Source: JBBRBB01 sp963830175 (GTDB lineage Bacteria > Bacteroidota > Bacteroidia > Chitinophagales > Chitinophagaceae). Taken from it: 64,000 nucleotides of DNA. The first letter of the stretch is position 1; each line of letters starts with the position of its first letter. Both the position numbers and the translations under genes were made by a program. Positions 42,013 through 50,926 of the stretch are shown piece after piece. Below the pieces are notes generated by a model, which worked only from the letters and a program-made list of their open reading frames with translations, was not told the origin of the DNA and ran no database searches. Where the stretch lies: assembly GCA_963830175.1 (NCBI GenBank), contig CAWHKV010000008.1:83488-147487 (forward strand), read 5' to 3'.

Positions 42013-42630
42013 ATGCAATTTTCATCATCACTTGTAGAAAATGCCGTAAACGAATTTGCCAAATTACCAGGCATTGGCAGAAAAACGGCGCTTAGAATGG
42101 TGCTGCATCTTTTAAAACAAGATAAAGAGATCGTTGAGCAATTTAGTGGTGCACTTTCTGCCATGCGGCAAAATATTCGTTTCTGCCAGCGATGCCATAA
42201 TATAAGTGACGCAGATATTTGTTCCGTGTGTGCCAACAGCATGAGAAATCAACATGTTATTTGCGTGGTTGAAAATATTCGCGATGTAATTGCAATAGAA
42301 AATACGCAGCAGTTTAATGGCACATATCATATTTTGGGAGGTATTATAAGCCCGTTAGATGGTATTGGTCCCGATCAGTTGCAGGTGCAATCCCTCGTTT
42401 CAAGAATTGAAAAAGAACAAACAGAAGAATTGGTTTTTGCCTTAAGCCCAAACATTCAGGGCGATACAACAATATATTATATCCAGAAGAAAATTAACCA
42501 CCTGCCGTGCCGCGTAACTACCATAGCCCGGGGTATAGCCTTCGGCGGAGAACTTGAGTATGCGGATGAACTTACTCTTGCACGTAGCCTTGCCAACCGC
42601 CTTCCTGTAGGTCAATATGTAAAATCCTGA
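42013..42630 (+). CDS. recR: Recombination protein RecR
   Basis: RecR works with RecO and RecF in loading RecA on gapped DNA. The 205-residue protein has the N-terminal helix-hairpin-helix (LPGIGRKTALRMVLHLL), a four-Cys zinc finger (FCQRCHNISDADICSVC), a Toprim domain (ICVVENIRDVIAIE, YHILGGIISPLDGIGP) and the C-terminal GGELEYADELTLARSL. Complete and normal in length. Confidence 0.96.
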   Translation: MQFSSSLVENAVNEFAKLPGIGRKTALRMVLHLLKQDKEIVEQFSGALSAMRQNIRFCQRCHNISDADICSVCANSMRNQHVICVVENIRDVIAIENTQQFNGTYHILGGIISPLDGIGPDQLQVQSLVSRIEKEQTEELVFALSPNIQGDTTIYYIQKKINHLPCRVTTIARGIAFGGELEYADELTLARSLANRLPVGQYVKS

Positions 42631-42718
42631 TCGTCTATAATTCCTGCTTAACCTTTATTTATTCCTATTCAACTGTTTAGATTTTCATGTAAAAAGCTGT
42701 TTGGTAACTTTAAACGGC

Positions 42719-43132
42719 ATGAATAAAAGAGTTATAATAGGGATTGTTTTTTTACTCATATTGGCCGTTGCCTCCTATGTTTATATGGTTTATAATAAGC
42801 CTGCCCGGGATGTTACAGAAGAAGTAGGCGTTCCGGTTACGGCCCATGTAATTTTTGATTCATTCACTAATAATGAAGCGGATGCAAACCAAGCCTTTTT
42901 AAATAAGGCCATACTTGTTTCAGGTAAAATCTCAGGCATCAAGGCAAACCAGGCAGGTAATACAGTCGTGTACCTTTCGACCAGTGACCCTATGTTTGGA
43001 ATTAATTGCACTTTTATAGAGAACCCTGTTGAAATATCAATTGGCGACTCTATTACTTTTAAAGGAATTTGCACAGGTTATTTAAGTGATGTGATCATTA
43101 ATAATGGTGTTTTAGTCACTAATTATAAATAG
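42719..43132 (+). CDS. Membrane-anchored OB-fold protein (tRNA_anti-like)
   Basis: I start at 42719 (MNKRVIIGIVFLLILAV), residue 7 of the longest frame, since the membrane anchor follows directly. The 137-residue protein has one N-terminal helix, then an OB-type fold of the tRNA_anti-like group: AHVIFDSFTNNEADANQAFL, NKAILVSGKISGI and GDSITFKGICTGYLSDVII. The family is named for its fold and is not a proven RNA binder. It heads a run of eight same-strand genes; 7 bp separate it from the heme lipoprotein gene. Confidence 0.8.
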   Translation: MNKRVIIGIVFLLILAVASYVYMVYNKPARDVTEEVGVPVTAHVIFDSFTNNEADANQAFLNKAILVSGKISGIKANQAGNTVVYLSTSDPMFGINCTFIENPVEISIGDSITFKGICTGYLSDVIINNGVLVTNYK

Positions 43133-43139
43133 AAAACAA

Positions 43140-43868
43140 ATGCGGTCTGCTTGTATTATCATTTGTATAATTTTTGTTTTTGCAGCGTGCCACCACGAGG
43201 TTAATCTGCCAGGTTCGCAGCCTATAACTGATACTGTAATAAATGGTTCAGGTGGCGGGGCAAATGGTGAAGGTGGTGGAAGTGATCTGGTTTGTTTTGA
43301 AACTGAAATTCTCCCGTTATTCACCTCTAATTGTGCAAAGTCTGGGTGCCATAATTCAGCATCTCACCAGGAAGGCTATGTGTTTGAAGATTATGATGGA
43401 ATTATGGCAGGTGTAGTACCCAGTAAGCCCGGGAAAAGTAAAGTATATGAAGCCATAACTGAAGATGATCCAGAAAAACGTATGCCGCCACCGCCTAATG
43501 AACCATTGCTTCCAGCCCAGGTGCAGCTAATAAAATTATGGATAGAACAGGGTGCCCAGAACACCACTAATTGTGAAGTATCCTGTGATACTGCACTTGT
43601 AAGATATAGTATTGAAATTAAAACCATTTTAGACCGGAGTTGCAGGGGTTGCCACGGTGAAATCAATCCATCAAGCGGAATAAATTTATACGATTATACT
43701 ACAATATCGCAGTTGGCTTTAGATGGGCTGCATACCTACGGCACCTTACTTTCTGCCGTTATGCACGAAGGTGGAGCATCGCCCATGCCTAAAGGAGGAG
43801 ACAAACTTCCTGATTGTGATATTAACAAGTTTCGGGCATGGGTAAACAGGGGTGCTCCCAATAATTAA
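43140..43868 (+). CDS. Two-domain c-type cytochrome-like lipoprotein
   Basis: A 242-residue lipoprotein (lipobox FAAC, Cys17). The first domain has C65-AKSG-C70-H71, a non-canonical CX4CH heme-binding motif, with M115 in RMPPPP as a possible axial ligand. The second has the standard C168-RG-C171-H172 and M216 (GGASPMPKGG). The second domain, from about residue 145, is a close paralogue of the whole next gene, so a duplication produced this arrangement. Both look like the cytochrome-c-like domains of surface proteins in this phylum. Electron transfer outside the inner membrane is inferred. Confidence 0.85.
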   Translation: MRSACIIICIIFVFAACHHEVNLPGSQPITDTVINGSGGGANGEGGGSDLVCFETEILPLFTSNCAKSGCHNSASHQEGYVFEDYDGIMAGVVPSKPGKSKVYEAITEDDPEKRMPPPPNEPLLPAQVQLIKLWIEQGAQNTTNCEVSCDTALVRYSIEIKTILDRSCRGCHGEINPSSGINLYDYTTISQLALDGLHTYGTLLSAVMHEGGASPMPKGGDKLPDCDINKFRAWVNRGAPNN

Positions 43869-43873
43869 TATGT

Positions 43874-44257
43874 ATGACAAACAGGGTTTGCCAAATTGTA
43901 GCGATCTTAATTACCTCCTTATTTACCGGGTGCTTTTACGATAAGGCAGACCAGGTATATCCCGGGGGAAATTGCGATACAACTTTAGTACGGTACAGTG
44001 TTGAAATAAATACTATACTGAATGCAAGTTGCAAGTCGTGCCACGATGGTTCCAACAGTATTTCCGGCATTGACTTGTATGATCATAAGACCATTCAGGG
44101 GCTTGCCCTTGATGGAAAATATACGTATGGAACATTGCTTTCTGCAGTAATGCACCAGGGCGGTGCCTCGCCAATGCCACAGGGCGACCCTAAACTTCCT
44201 GAATGCGATATTAATAAAATGGCAGCATGGGTGCACCGGGGTGCACCTGATAACTAA
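43874..44257 (+). CDS. Single-domain c-type cytochrome-like lipoprotein
   Basis: A 127-residue lipoprotein (lipobox LFTGC, Cys20). It carries one heme motif C53-KS-C56-H57 and the candidate axial Met101 (GGASPMPQGDP). The spacing and flanking residues (YGTLLSAVMHQGGASPMP, NRGAP-like HRGAPDN end) match the second domain of the upstream gene. It begins 5 bp after that gene ends, and 22 bp lie before the YceI gene. A small outer-membrane electron carrier is the likely role. Confidence 0.84.
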   Translation: MTNRVCQIVAILITSLFTGCFYDKADQVYPGGNCDTTLVRYSVEINTILNASCKSCHDGSNSISGIDLYDHKTIQGLALDGKYTYGTLLSAVMHQGGASPMPQGDPKLPECDINKMAAWVHRGAPDN

Positions 44258-44278
44258 ACAAATAAACAAATTTTAATT

Positions 44279-44827
44279 ATGAAAAAATTCCTTTTGATCT
44301 CAGCAGTTTTGGCAACAACATCTATTGCCGGTGCACAGGATTTACTTACACGCAATGCAAACATTTCTTTTTTTTCACACACTCCCCTGGAAGATATTAA
44401 AGCAGAAAATAATGAAGGGGTAAGTACGTTAAACACCGCAACAGGTGAAATAGAATTTAAAGTGGCAATAAAAAGTTTTCACTTTCCTAAGACTGCTATG
44501 GAAGAGCATTTTAATAAAGAAGATTACATGGATTCCCAGAAATACCCGAAGGCAGGATTTAGTGGTAAGATCACCAACTTGTCTTCCGTTAATTTTAAAA
44601 AGGATGGGGTTTATAAAGTAAATGCCCAGGGAAATTTAACGATAAAGAACACCGCGAAAAACATTACTGCACCTGTTACCATTTCAGTTACAAACGGAAA
44701 AATTACCGGGGTAACTACCTTTAAAGTAAACAGGAAAGATTATGGCATAATCGGCGAATCGTTTGTTCAAAAAAAGATAGCTGAAGAAATAGAAATAACC
44801 GTAAATGCCCAGTATGATAAACGTTAG
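44279..44827 (+). CDS. YceI-family periplasmic protein (copy 1)
   Basis: A 182-residue secreted protein with a signal peptide ending at AGAQ. The YceI lipocalin-like fold is seen in NISFFSHTPLEDIKAEN, ATGEIEFKVAIKSFHF, EHFNKEDYMDSQKYPKAGF and ITAPVTISV. The family binds isoprenoid or quinone-type lipids in its barrel (known for Thermus TT1927b, which binds polyisoprenoid). It sits between the heme lipoproteins and the DUF5777 barrel; a second YceI lies 1 kb downstream. A quinone or isoprenoid carrier for the same redox module is my inference. Confidence 0.92.
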   Translation: MKKFLLISAVLATTSIAGAQDLLTRNANISFFSHTPLEDIKAENNEGVSTLNTATGEIEFKVAIKSFHFPKTAMEEHFNKEDYMDSQKYPKAGFSGKITNLSSVNFKKDGVYKVNAQGNLTIKNTAKNITAPVTISVTNGKITGVTTFKVNRKDYGIIGESFVQKKIAEEIEITVNAQYDKR

Positions 44828-44859
44828 CAATTAATTTCATTCATTGTAAAACCATTGCC

Positions 44860-45789
44860 GTGTTTATACCAAAACTATTCCTGGTCTTTTTGCTAGTTAT
44901 TTCCTTACCGGTATTGAGCCAGGAGATTGACCTGGATAAATTACTTGACGAGGAAATGGCAAAGAAAAATGAAAACAAAACAGAACATGCAGAAGCCACA
45001 TTTAAAACCAGCAGGCTTATTGACGGGCATACCGTTGAAACTACACAAGCCGGTGTGCTCGACTTTAAAGTTTCTCACCGCTTTGGGCGGTTGAATGAGG
45101 GGTTCTACAATATGTTTGGCTTTGATGTAGCCTCTATGCGGCTTGGATTTGATTATGGTATAACAAACAGGTTAACCGCAGGAGTAGGTCGCAGTACATT
45201 TGAAAAGCAATATGACGGGCTATTAAAATACAGGCTGCTTTGGCAGTCGGATGGCAAAAGAAAAATACCAGTTTCTGTAACCTTATTATCTACCATTATG
45301 CTTGAAACAGATACGCTGGCATTAAAATCTCAGAAGAATATTGCAACCACGCCCGGGTTTACCGATAAACTTTCATTTGCGCAACAAATACTTATTGCAA
45401 GAAAATTCAGCAATGAGTTTTCATTGCAGGTTATGCCCACGATGATTCACGAAAATATTGTTGACAGCACCTACAACCCCAATGATCTTTTTGCCATAGG
45501 GTTAGGTTCAAGAGTTAAATTAACCGCCAGGTCAGGCTTAAATTTTGAATATTATTACCAGTTGCCTTCGCACAAATTAGAAGGAACATACAACACCTTT
45601 TCTGCCGGTTATGAAATAGAAACAGGCGGTCATGTTTTTTCGTTGCATGTCAGTAATTCTACCGGTATGACTGAACGAACATTTATAGCAGAAAACAGGG
45701 GCAGGTGGAGTAAAGGCGATATTCATTTTGGGTTCAACATTGCACGTGTATTCACTATAAAAAAAGAAAAACCATCTACAATAAAATAA
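44860..45789 (+). CDS. DUF5777 outer-membrane barrel protein
   Basis: A 309-residue protein, starting with GTG at 44860; the signal peptide follows at once (FIPKLFLVFLLVISLPVLSQ). A charged stretch (LDKLLDEEMAKKNENKTEH) precedes a series of beta strands with alternating hydrophobic residues (LRLGFDYGITNRLTAGVGR-type: MRLGFDYGITNRLTAGVGRS) ending IHFGFNIARVFTI, as in an outer-membrane barrel. The pattern GVLDFKVSHRFGRLNEGFYN is typical of DUF5777. Function unknown. In this order, genes for it next to YceI and heme proteins suggest a common envelope function. Confidence 0.85.
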   Translation: MFIPKLFLVFLLVISLPVLSQEIDLDKLLDEEMAKKNENKTEHAEATFKTSRLIDGHTVETTQAGVLDFKVSHRFGRLNEGFYNMFGFDVASMRLGFDYGITNRLTAGVGRSTFEKQYDGLLKYRLLWQSDGKRKIPVSVTLLSTIMLETDTLALKSQKNIATTPGFTDKLSFAQQILIARKFSNEFSLQVMPTMIHENIVDSTYNPNDLFAIGLGSRVKLTARSGLNFEYYYQLPSHKLEGTYNTFSAGYEIETGGHVFSLHVSNSTGMTERTFIAENRGRWSKGDIHFGFNIARVFTIKKEKPSTIK

Positions 45790-45854
45790 CATTCTCAATT
45801 AACAAAATATCGCACCGTGGCTCATTAAAAATATTTAGTTTTCAGTATCAACAT

Positions 45855-46430
45855 ATGGTTAAACTTGTGAAACATACTGGTTGTAAAATGTTAAGCATTC
45901 TTGCATTGTTATCCATCATATGTTCTACAACAGGTGCACAGCAAGCCATATTTACTACAACTTCAGGTACGATTAATTTTAAGTCAGAAGCGCCTCTTGA
46001 ACTTATACACGCGACATCAAAAGAACTTGCCGGGGTAATAGACCTTTCCAAAAACAATTATTCTTTCAAGGTAAATATCCGGTCCTTTAACGGGTTTAAT
46101 AGCCCCCTTCAGCGGGAGCACTTTAATGAAAATTACCTGGAGACTTTTAAATACCCTGATGCATCATTTAAAGGAAAAATTATAGAAGATATCAATTTGC
46201 AGGCTGATGGCATATACCAGGTGCGTGCAAAAGGAATTTTTACTATACATGGTGTTGCGCAGGAAAGAATCATTAAATCTACCATTACTGTGCATGGTTC
46301 TGAAATACTACTTCAAAGCATTTTTTCCGTTTTATTAAGTGATCATAATATACCGATACCGAAAGTGGTAAACCAAAAACTGTCTAACGAAATAAAGGTG
46401 GATGTGAATGCCACACTGTTACCCAGATAA
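45855..46430 (+). CDS. YceI-family periplasmic protein (copy 2)
   Basis: A 191-residue protein with signal peptide MVKLVKHTGCKMLSILALLS ending near TTGAQQ. It has the same elements as copy 1: GTINFKSEAPLELIHATSKE, NYSFKVNIRSFNGF, REHFNENYLETFKYPDASF and IHGVAQERIIKSTITV. It is diverged from copy 1, so the two probably handle different ligands or partners. Its last base overlaps the start of the sensor gene (TAATG), so they are translationally coupled. Confidence 0.92.
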   Translation: MVKLVKHTGCKMLSILALLSIICSTTGAQQAIFTTTSGTINFKSEAPLELIHATSKELAGVIDLSKNNYSFKVNIRSFNGFNSPLQREHFNENYLETFKYPDASFKGKIIEDINLQADGIYQVRAKGIFTIHGVAQERIIKSTITVHGSEILLQSIFSVLLSDHNIPIPKVVNQKLSNEIKVDVNATLLPR

Positions 46431-49282
46431 TGAAAGTAAGAATGTTGCATACGGCCTGTTTATGCATAATATTCTCATGCCTTTCTCATGCCCAGCCACC
46501 AGTATATAATTTTTCCATTGAAAGCCGGGAATCCGTAAAACCTGAGATCACTTGTTTAATACAAGCATCGTCAGGGTATATATACTGCGGATCTACAAAA
46601 GGTTTATACAGATTTAATGGAGTTAATTTTCTTAAAGTTGAAGATCAACCGGGCGGTTACATAACTTCTTTGTTTGAAGATAGAGACAGCGTTATATGGA
46701 TAGGTTATAATAACGGCAATATTGGTTTTATTAGACACAATAAATTTAAATGGCTACGTGTAGAAGAGGGGTTTCCTAAAGTGGCTGTAAGGGCTGTGTG
46801 CCAGGACAATGATGGAAACTTGTATTTCGGTACGGCCGGCGAAGGTGTGTATTATTATAAAAATAAACGATTGTATAATGTGGATGAAGATGACGGCTTA
46901 TCTGATAATTATATTTATAAATTGGTGTATAGTTCCCACTATGGTTTAATAGCAGCAACAGACCGTGGAATTAACTTCATTTCGCCGTTAAATAGGTCAA
47001 AGAAAATTCGTTCTATAACTTCAAAAGATGGGCTGCCAGATAACATGGTCAAGGCCATGAACCTTTCACAAAACATGCTTTTCCTGGGATTGCAAAACGG
47101 TTTATTGGTTCAATATGATCTTCAGCAAAATATACTTTCACCACCCATATCATTAAACCCTGTTGGGGAAGTTAATGACGTGCTTTTTGTTGGTAATGAT
47201 CTGTACGTTGCATCGCAGGATTCGGGTTTGGTTGTTCTGAATATGCAAAGAAAAAAGGTGCAAACGAAAAGCCTTAGAAAAGATTTTCAAAAAATAAACA
47301 GCCTGTTACAGGATACAGAGGGCAATATGTGGGTTGCCGCAGGTAATTCGCTCAACCGTTTGCCCAATACTTCTGTTCAAAAAATTTATACTTTATCTGC
47401 GAATGATGCAAAAGCAGTGCACTGCCTGTATTATTCGGAGGGCGGACTATGGTTGAATAGTGAGAGGGGTATTCAACACCTTACAGAAAATGAGGGTGTC
47501 TGGGTTAATAAAAATTATTTGTTGAAAGATCTTTCAGGTAGCAACATAACAAGTATGTATAAAGATGATGCAGGATTGTTGTGGATAGGTTTTCTCGGCA
47601 ATGGCATAGTATTATTCAATCCTATTTCACACACACATAAATCAATTGATTACACTCCATTAAAAAGCAGCAACATCATTTCTATTTCTGGTAATAATGA
47701 TAAAGTATGGGTGTCTGCACTGGAGGGTGTTTTTGCGGTTACCACGAATAACAATAGGTATCTTTTTAAAAGTTTTGCAGATACAGGAGGAATAGGGCAG
47801 AAGTATGTGTATGATATTTATTCGGGTAATACAAACAAGACCTGGTTTGCAACAGACGGAAAAGGAATATCCTTTCTTGATAATAATACTTTTACAACAC
47901 TCACTGCCAACAAAGGTTATAAAGGTAAGGTTGTCTACAAAATAAAAGAAGATGCATCTGGTGATATATGGTACAGCACCTACGATGCGGGTTTAATAAA
48001 ATATGATCATCAAAACTTCAAGGCATATACACAACAGCAGGGGTTAAGCAGTAATGAGATAATAAACATGGCTTTTGCAAATGATAAGATTGTTTTGTTT
48101 CATAAAAAAAATATTGATCTTATAGAGGCTTCTTCCGGTTTTATTTCTTATCCGAATTTATCGGGTTTTGATCTTGATATAAGCGCAGATTTAAATGCCT
48201 GTACTTCCGACGAAAATGGCAATGTATATTTTATATCAGATGGGTCTGTTTATAAATACGCCGTGCCCGCAGAGCGGTTGCAGATGCCCAGGGTCTTAAT
48301 TGATAATGTACAGGCTTTTTTACGGGATATTGATGCGGGGCAAAATGTGTTTAAACATGATGAGAACAACCTAACTTTTTATTATACCGGGTTATATTAT
48401 TCGCAGCCTGAAAAGATCATGTACCAGTACATGTTACAGGGTTATGATGAGAATTGGGTTATGACTAACGACAGGGTTAAAACCTTTTCAAGTTTGCCCC
48501 CGGGCACGTATACATTTAAGGTTAGGGCCTCCCTTAATAATAATTTTGAAAATGCATCAGAGGCCAGTTTTGTATTTACCATAAAGCAAGCTTTTTGGGC
48601 CAACCCCTGGGTAATTGCAACTGCTATATTGCTTTTTCTTTTCTTATTTTATGTTGTTTTCAAGCTTCGCGAAAAGAACATTCAAAAAATAAATAAACTT
48701 GAAAAAGAAAAAATGCAATCGAAGCTTGAAACATTACGCAGCCAGATCGATCCACATTTTTTATTCAATAGTTTTAATACGCTGATTTCTGAAATTGAAA
48801 CAGCGCCCGAAAATGCCGTTACCTATGTAGAATATCTTTCAGATTTTTACAGGAATATTGTTACATACCGGGATAAAGATCTCATTTCATTAAAAGAAGA
48901 ATTAAACCTTTTACATAACTATATTTTTCTGCAAGAGCAGCGGTATAAATCGGGATTTAAAGTAAATATTCTCATTTCCAGTTTGCAGGAAGCAATGTAT
49001 GCGGTGGTACCAATGGGCTTGCAATTGCTTATTGAGAATGCCATTAAACATAACATAATAGATACCAATAATCCGCTTATAGTCGATATCAGTATAACTG
49101 ACGATAATTACCTCGTTGTACAAAATCGAATTGAGAGAAAAACGCAGGCAGTAAAACATACTGGTTTTGGTTTGCAAAATATTCATAAGCGATACGCTTT
49201 ATTAAGTAAGCGCCCTGTTATTATTTTAATGGATGAAAACATTTTTGTTGTTAAACTTCCACTTATAACTATTGAATCATGA
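46430..49282 (+). CDS. Two-component-propeller sensor with LytS-type histidine kinase
   Basis: A 950-residue sensor with a signal peptide (to about residue 22), a periplasmic region of repeated Reg_prop blades (YCGSTKGLYRFNGVNF, VIWIGYNNGNIGFI, MWVAAGNSLNRLPN, LLWIGFLGNGIVLFN, and more, up to about 620), a Y_Y_Y domain (NLTFYYTGLYY, YMLQGYDENWV, LPPGTYTFKVRA), one membrane helix (about 725-745) and a cytoplasmic kinase. The phosphoacceptor is H776 in LRSQIDPHFLFNSF (HisK_LytS). The ATPase has LLIENAIKHN and TGFGLQNIHKRY. Propeller sensors of this type usually detect glycans or surface ligands. It is coupled to the LytTR gene by a 4-bp overlap. Confidence 0.94.
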   Translation: MKVRMLHTACLCIIFSCLSHAQPPVYNFSIESRESVKPEITCLIQASSGYIYCGSTKGLYRFNGVNFLKVEDQPGGYITSLFEDRDSVIWIGYNNGNIGFIRHNKFKWLRVEEGFPKVAVRAVCQDNDGNLYFGTAGEGVYYYKNKRLYNVDEDDGLSDNYIYKLVYSSHYGLIAATDRGINFISPLNRSKKIRSITSKDGLPDNMVKAMNLSQNMLFLGLQNGLLVQYDLQQNILSPPISLNPVGEVNDVLFVGNDLYVASQDSGLVVLNMQRKKVQTKSLRKDFQKINSLLQDTEGNMWVAAGNSLNRLPNTSVQKIYTLSANDAKAVHCLYYSEGGLWLNSERGIQHLTENEGVWVNKNYLLKDLSGSNITSMYKDDAGLLWIGFLGNGIVLFNPISHTHKSIDYTPLKSSNIISISGNNDKVWVSALEGVFAVTTNNNRYLFKSFADTGGIGQKYVYDIYSGNTNKTWFATDGKGISFLDNNTFTTLTANKGYKGKVVYKIKEDASGDIWYSTYDAGLIKYDHQNFKAYTQQQGLSSNEIINMAFANDKIVLFHKKNIDLIEASSGFISYPNLSGFDLDISADLNACTSDENGNVYFISDGSVYKYAVPAERLQMPRVLIDNVQAFLRDIDAGQNVFKHDENNLTFYYTGLYYSQPEKIMYQYMLQGYDENWVMTNDRVKTFSSLPPGTYTFKVRASLNNNFENASEASFVFTIKQAFWANPWVIATAILLFLFLFYVVFKLREKNIQKINKLEKEKMQSKLETLRSQIDPHFLFNSFNTLISEIETAPENAVTYVEYLSDFYRNIVTYRDKDLISLKEELNLLHNYIFLQEQRYKSGFKVNILISSLQEAMYAVVPMGLQLLIENAIKHNIIDTNNPLIVDISITDDNYLVVQNRIERKTQAVKHTGFGLQNIHKRYALLSKRPVIILMDENIFVVKLPLITIES

Positions 49283-50043
49283 TAAATGTAGTAATCATTG
49301 AAGACGAAGAAACTGCCGGTAAACGATTGCACAAACTGGTGAATGAAATGTTACCTGAAGCCTCGGTATGCAAGGTGATTACAAGCGTAAAGGAAGGGGT
49401 GTCTTATTTTAAGGAAAATGATATGCCAGCTTTAATTTTTGCTGATATTCAATTGACCGATGGCGAAAGTTTTGACATTTTCAGGCAGGTAGAAATCATA
49501 AGTCCAATAATTTTTACTACTGCATATGATTCTTATGCATTGCATGCCTTTAAACTGAATAGTATAGATTATTTATTAAAGCCAATAAAGAAAGATGATC
49601 TTAGGAATGCCATTGCTAAATTTAAAAAGCTGCAACAAAACAATGCCATAAATGGTGATAATCTAAAGCAACTACTCGCAGGTATTCAAAAAGCCCCTCA
49701 GTACAAAGAACGATTTATGGTGCGAATCGGAGAACATATGAAGTCAGTTCAGGTTAGTGAGATAGGATATTTTTATACGGAAAATAAAGCAAATTTCATG
49801 GTACTGAAAAATGGCAAAAGGTATTTATCGGAGTTTACCCTCGACCAGCTTGATGCCATGTTAAATCCAAAAGATTTTTTCAGGATAAACAGGCAGTTTA
49901 TTATAGGCATCTCCTCCATAAATGAAATGCATACTTACTCTAAATCGCGGGTTTTAATAACACTTGTTCCTCCTTCTAAAATCGAAACGGTGGTAAGCAC
50001 CGAACGTTCTGCTTCTTTTAAAAGCTGGTTAGCCGGTGAGTGA
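49279..50043 (+). CDS. LytTR-family response regulator
   Basis: A 254-residue regulator whose ATG overlaps the kinase stop by 4 bp. The receiver has acidic residues E8-D9 (VVIIEDEETAG), phosphoacceptor D56 (IFADIQLTDG) and the Lys of YLLKPIKKDDL. The C-terminal LytTR DNA-binding domain has FMVRIGEHMKSVQVSEIGYF, YLSEFTLDQLDAML and FFRINRQFIIG. It is the cognate output of the propeller kinase and the most likely regulator of the upstream heme/YceI genes (inference). Confidence 0.95.
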   Translation: MINVVIIEDEETAGKRLHKLVNEMLPEASVCKVITSVKEGVSYFKENDMPALIFADIQLTDGESFDIFRQVEIISPIIFTTAYDSYALHAFKLNSIDYLLKPIKKDDLRNAIAKFKKLQQNNAINGDNLKQLLAGIQKAPQYKERFMVRIGEHMKSVQVSEIGYFYTENKANFMVLKNGKRYLSEFTLDQLDAMLNPKDFFRINRQFIIGISSINEMHTYSKSRVLITLVPPSKIETVVSTERSASFKSWLAGE

Positions 50044-50133
50044 ATATCCCTGTTCGTAACCTTAAAATCCCTGCGCAGCACCTTTTAATTGTGGCATAAT
50101 TTTTTCATTTGCAATTTCATATAAATAAATTTT

Positions 50134-50535
50134 ATGAAAGGATATGTTACAACCCTGCTTTGCTGCATACTGGTTTTAAACGCTTGTAAAAAAGTTACAG
50201 ACCCGCCGGTAGCGGCGGCTGATAATATTTCGGGCAATTATAACATTACGACATTTATACAGGATGGAAATAATGAAACTGGTTCGGTAGATGATTACGC
50301 GTTGCAATTTAATGCAGGTGACGAATTATTGGGCATTTCTTCTATGGATACGCTTTACGGAACCTGGGAAAAAGATGACAGTGATAGTCTGGAAATTCAA
50401 ATATTTTTTAATGACGCGCCATTAAGCATGTTGAATAGAAGCTGGCACATTCAAACCCTAACTGACAATGTGCTCATCCTGGGGGACGATGATCCTAATG
50501 ACGATAGTGAAGACCGCCTTGAGCTTAGGAAGTAA
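50134..50535 (+). CDS. Small lipocalin-like lipoprotein, unknown function
   Basis: A 133-residue lipoprotein with lipobox LNAC (Cys18; MKGYVTTLLCCILVLNACKK). The mature part is short, acidic and beta-rich (GNYNITTFIQDGN, YGTWEKDDSDSLEIQIFF, WHIQTLTDNVLIL), consistent with a lipocalin-like or immunoglobulin-like fold. No family recognised. Its 3' end overlaps the convergent HIT gene by 11 bp. Confidence 0.75.
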   Translation: MKGYVTTLLCCILVLNACKKVTDPPVAAADNISGNYNITTFIQDGNNETGSVDDYALQFNAGDELLGISSMDTLYGTWEKDDSDSLEIQIFFNDAPLSMLNRSWHIQTLTDNVLILGDDDPNDDSEDRLELRK

Positions 50536-50920
50536 GGTGTTGCAGTATTTTATTCTGCACCTCGGTTAATTCTTCTTTGGTTATTTGAATTTTACCACGG
50601 GTAAAGTTCAGGTCGTCTGCTGTGTTAATGGGCACAAGGTGAAGATGCGCATGGGGAACTTCAATTCCGATTACAGCCATACCGCACCTGTTACAATTAA
50701 ATGCTTTCTCAATAGCTTTAGCAATGGGCTTAGCAAATACAAGCATTTCTGCAAGGTATTCGTCAGGCACTTCAGAAATTTTGTCTACTTCAATTTTTGG
50801 TACCACTAATACATGTCCTTTAACCAAAGGGTAAACATCTAAAAACGCAAAAAACTTTTCGTTCTCTATAATCTTATACGCAGGTATTTCACCGTGGATG
50901 ATCTTGGAAAAAATGGTCAT
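50525..50920 (-). CDS. HIT-family hydrolase
   Basis: A 131-residue histidine-triad protein: TIFSKIIHGEIPAYKIIEN at the start and the active-site HAHLHLVPI. HIT proteins act as nucleotidyl hydrolases or transferases on AMP-lysine-like and dinucleotide substrates. A C-rich pair (CNRCGM) is typical of the bacterial PKCI-like branch. It lies 6 bp downstream of greA on the same strand, and this pairing is common in Bacteroidetes. Confidence 0.93.
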   Translation of the reverse strand: MTIFSKIIHGEIPAYKIIENEKFFAFLDVYPLVKGHVLVVPKIEVDKISEVPDEYLAEMLVFAKPIAKAIEKAFNCNRCGMAVIGIEVPHAHLHLVPINTADDLNFTRGKIQITKEELTEVQNKILQHLTS

Positions 50921-50926
50921 GCTTTT

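Noticed and set aside
44254..44436. 60-residue minus-strand frame antisense to YceI copy 1
   Set aside because: A shadow across the signal-peptide region of YceI with no independent support.
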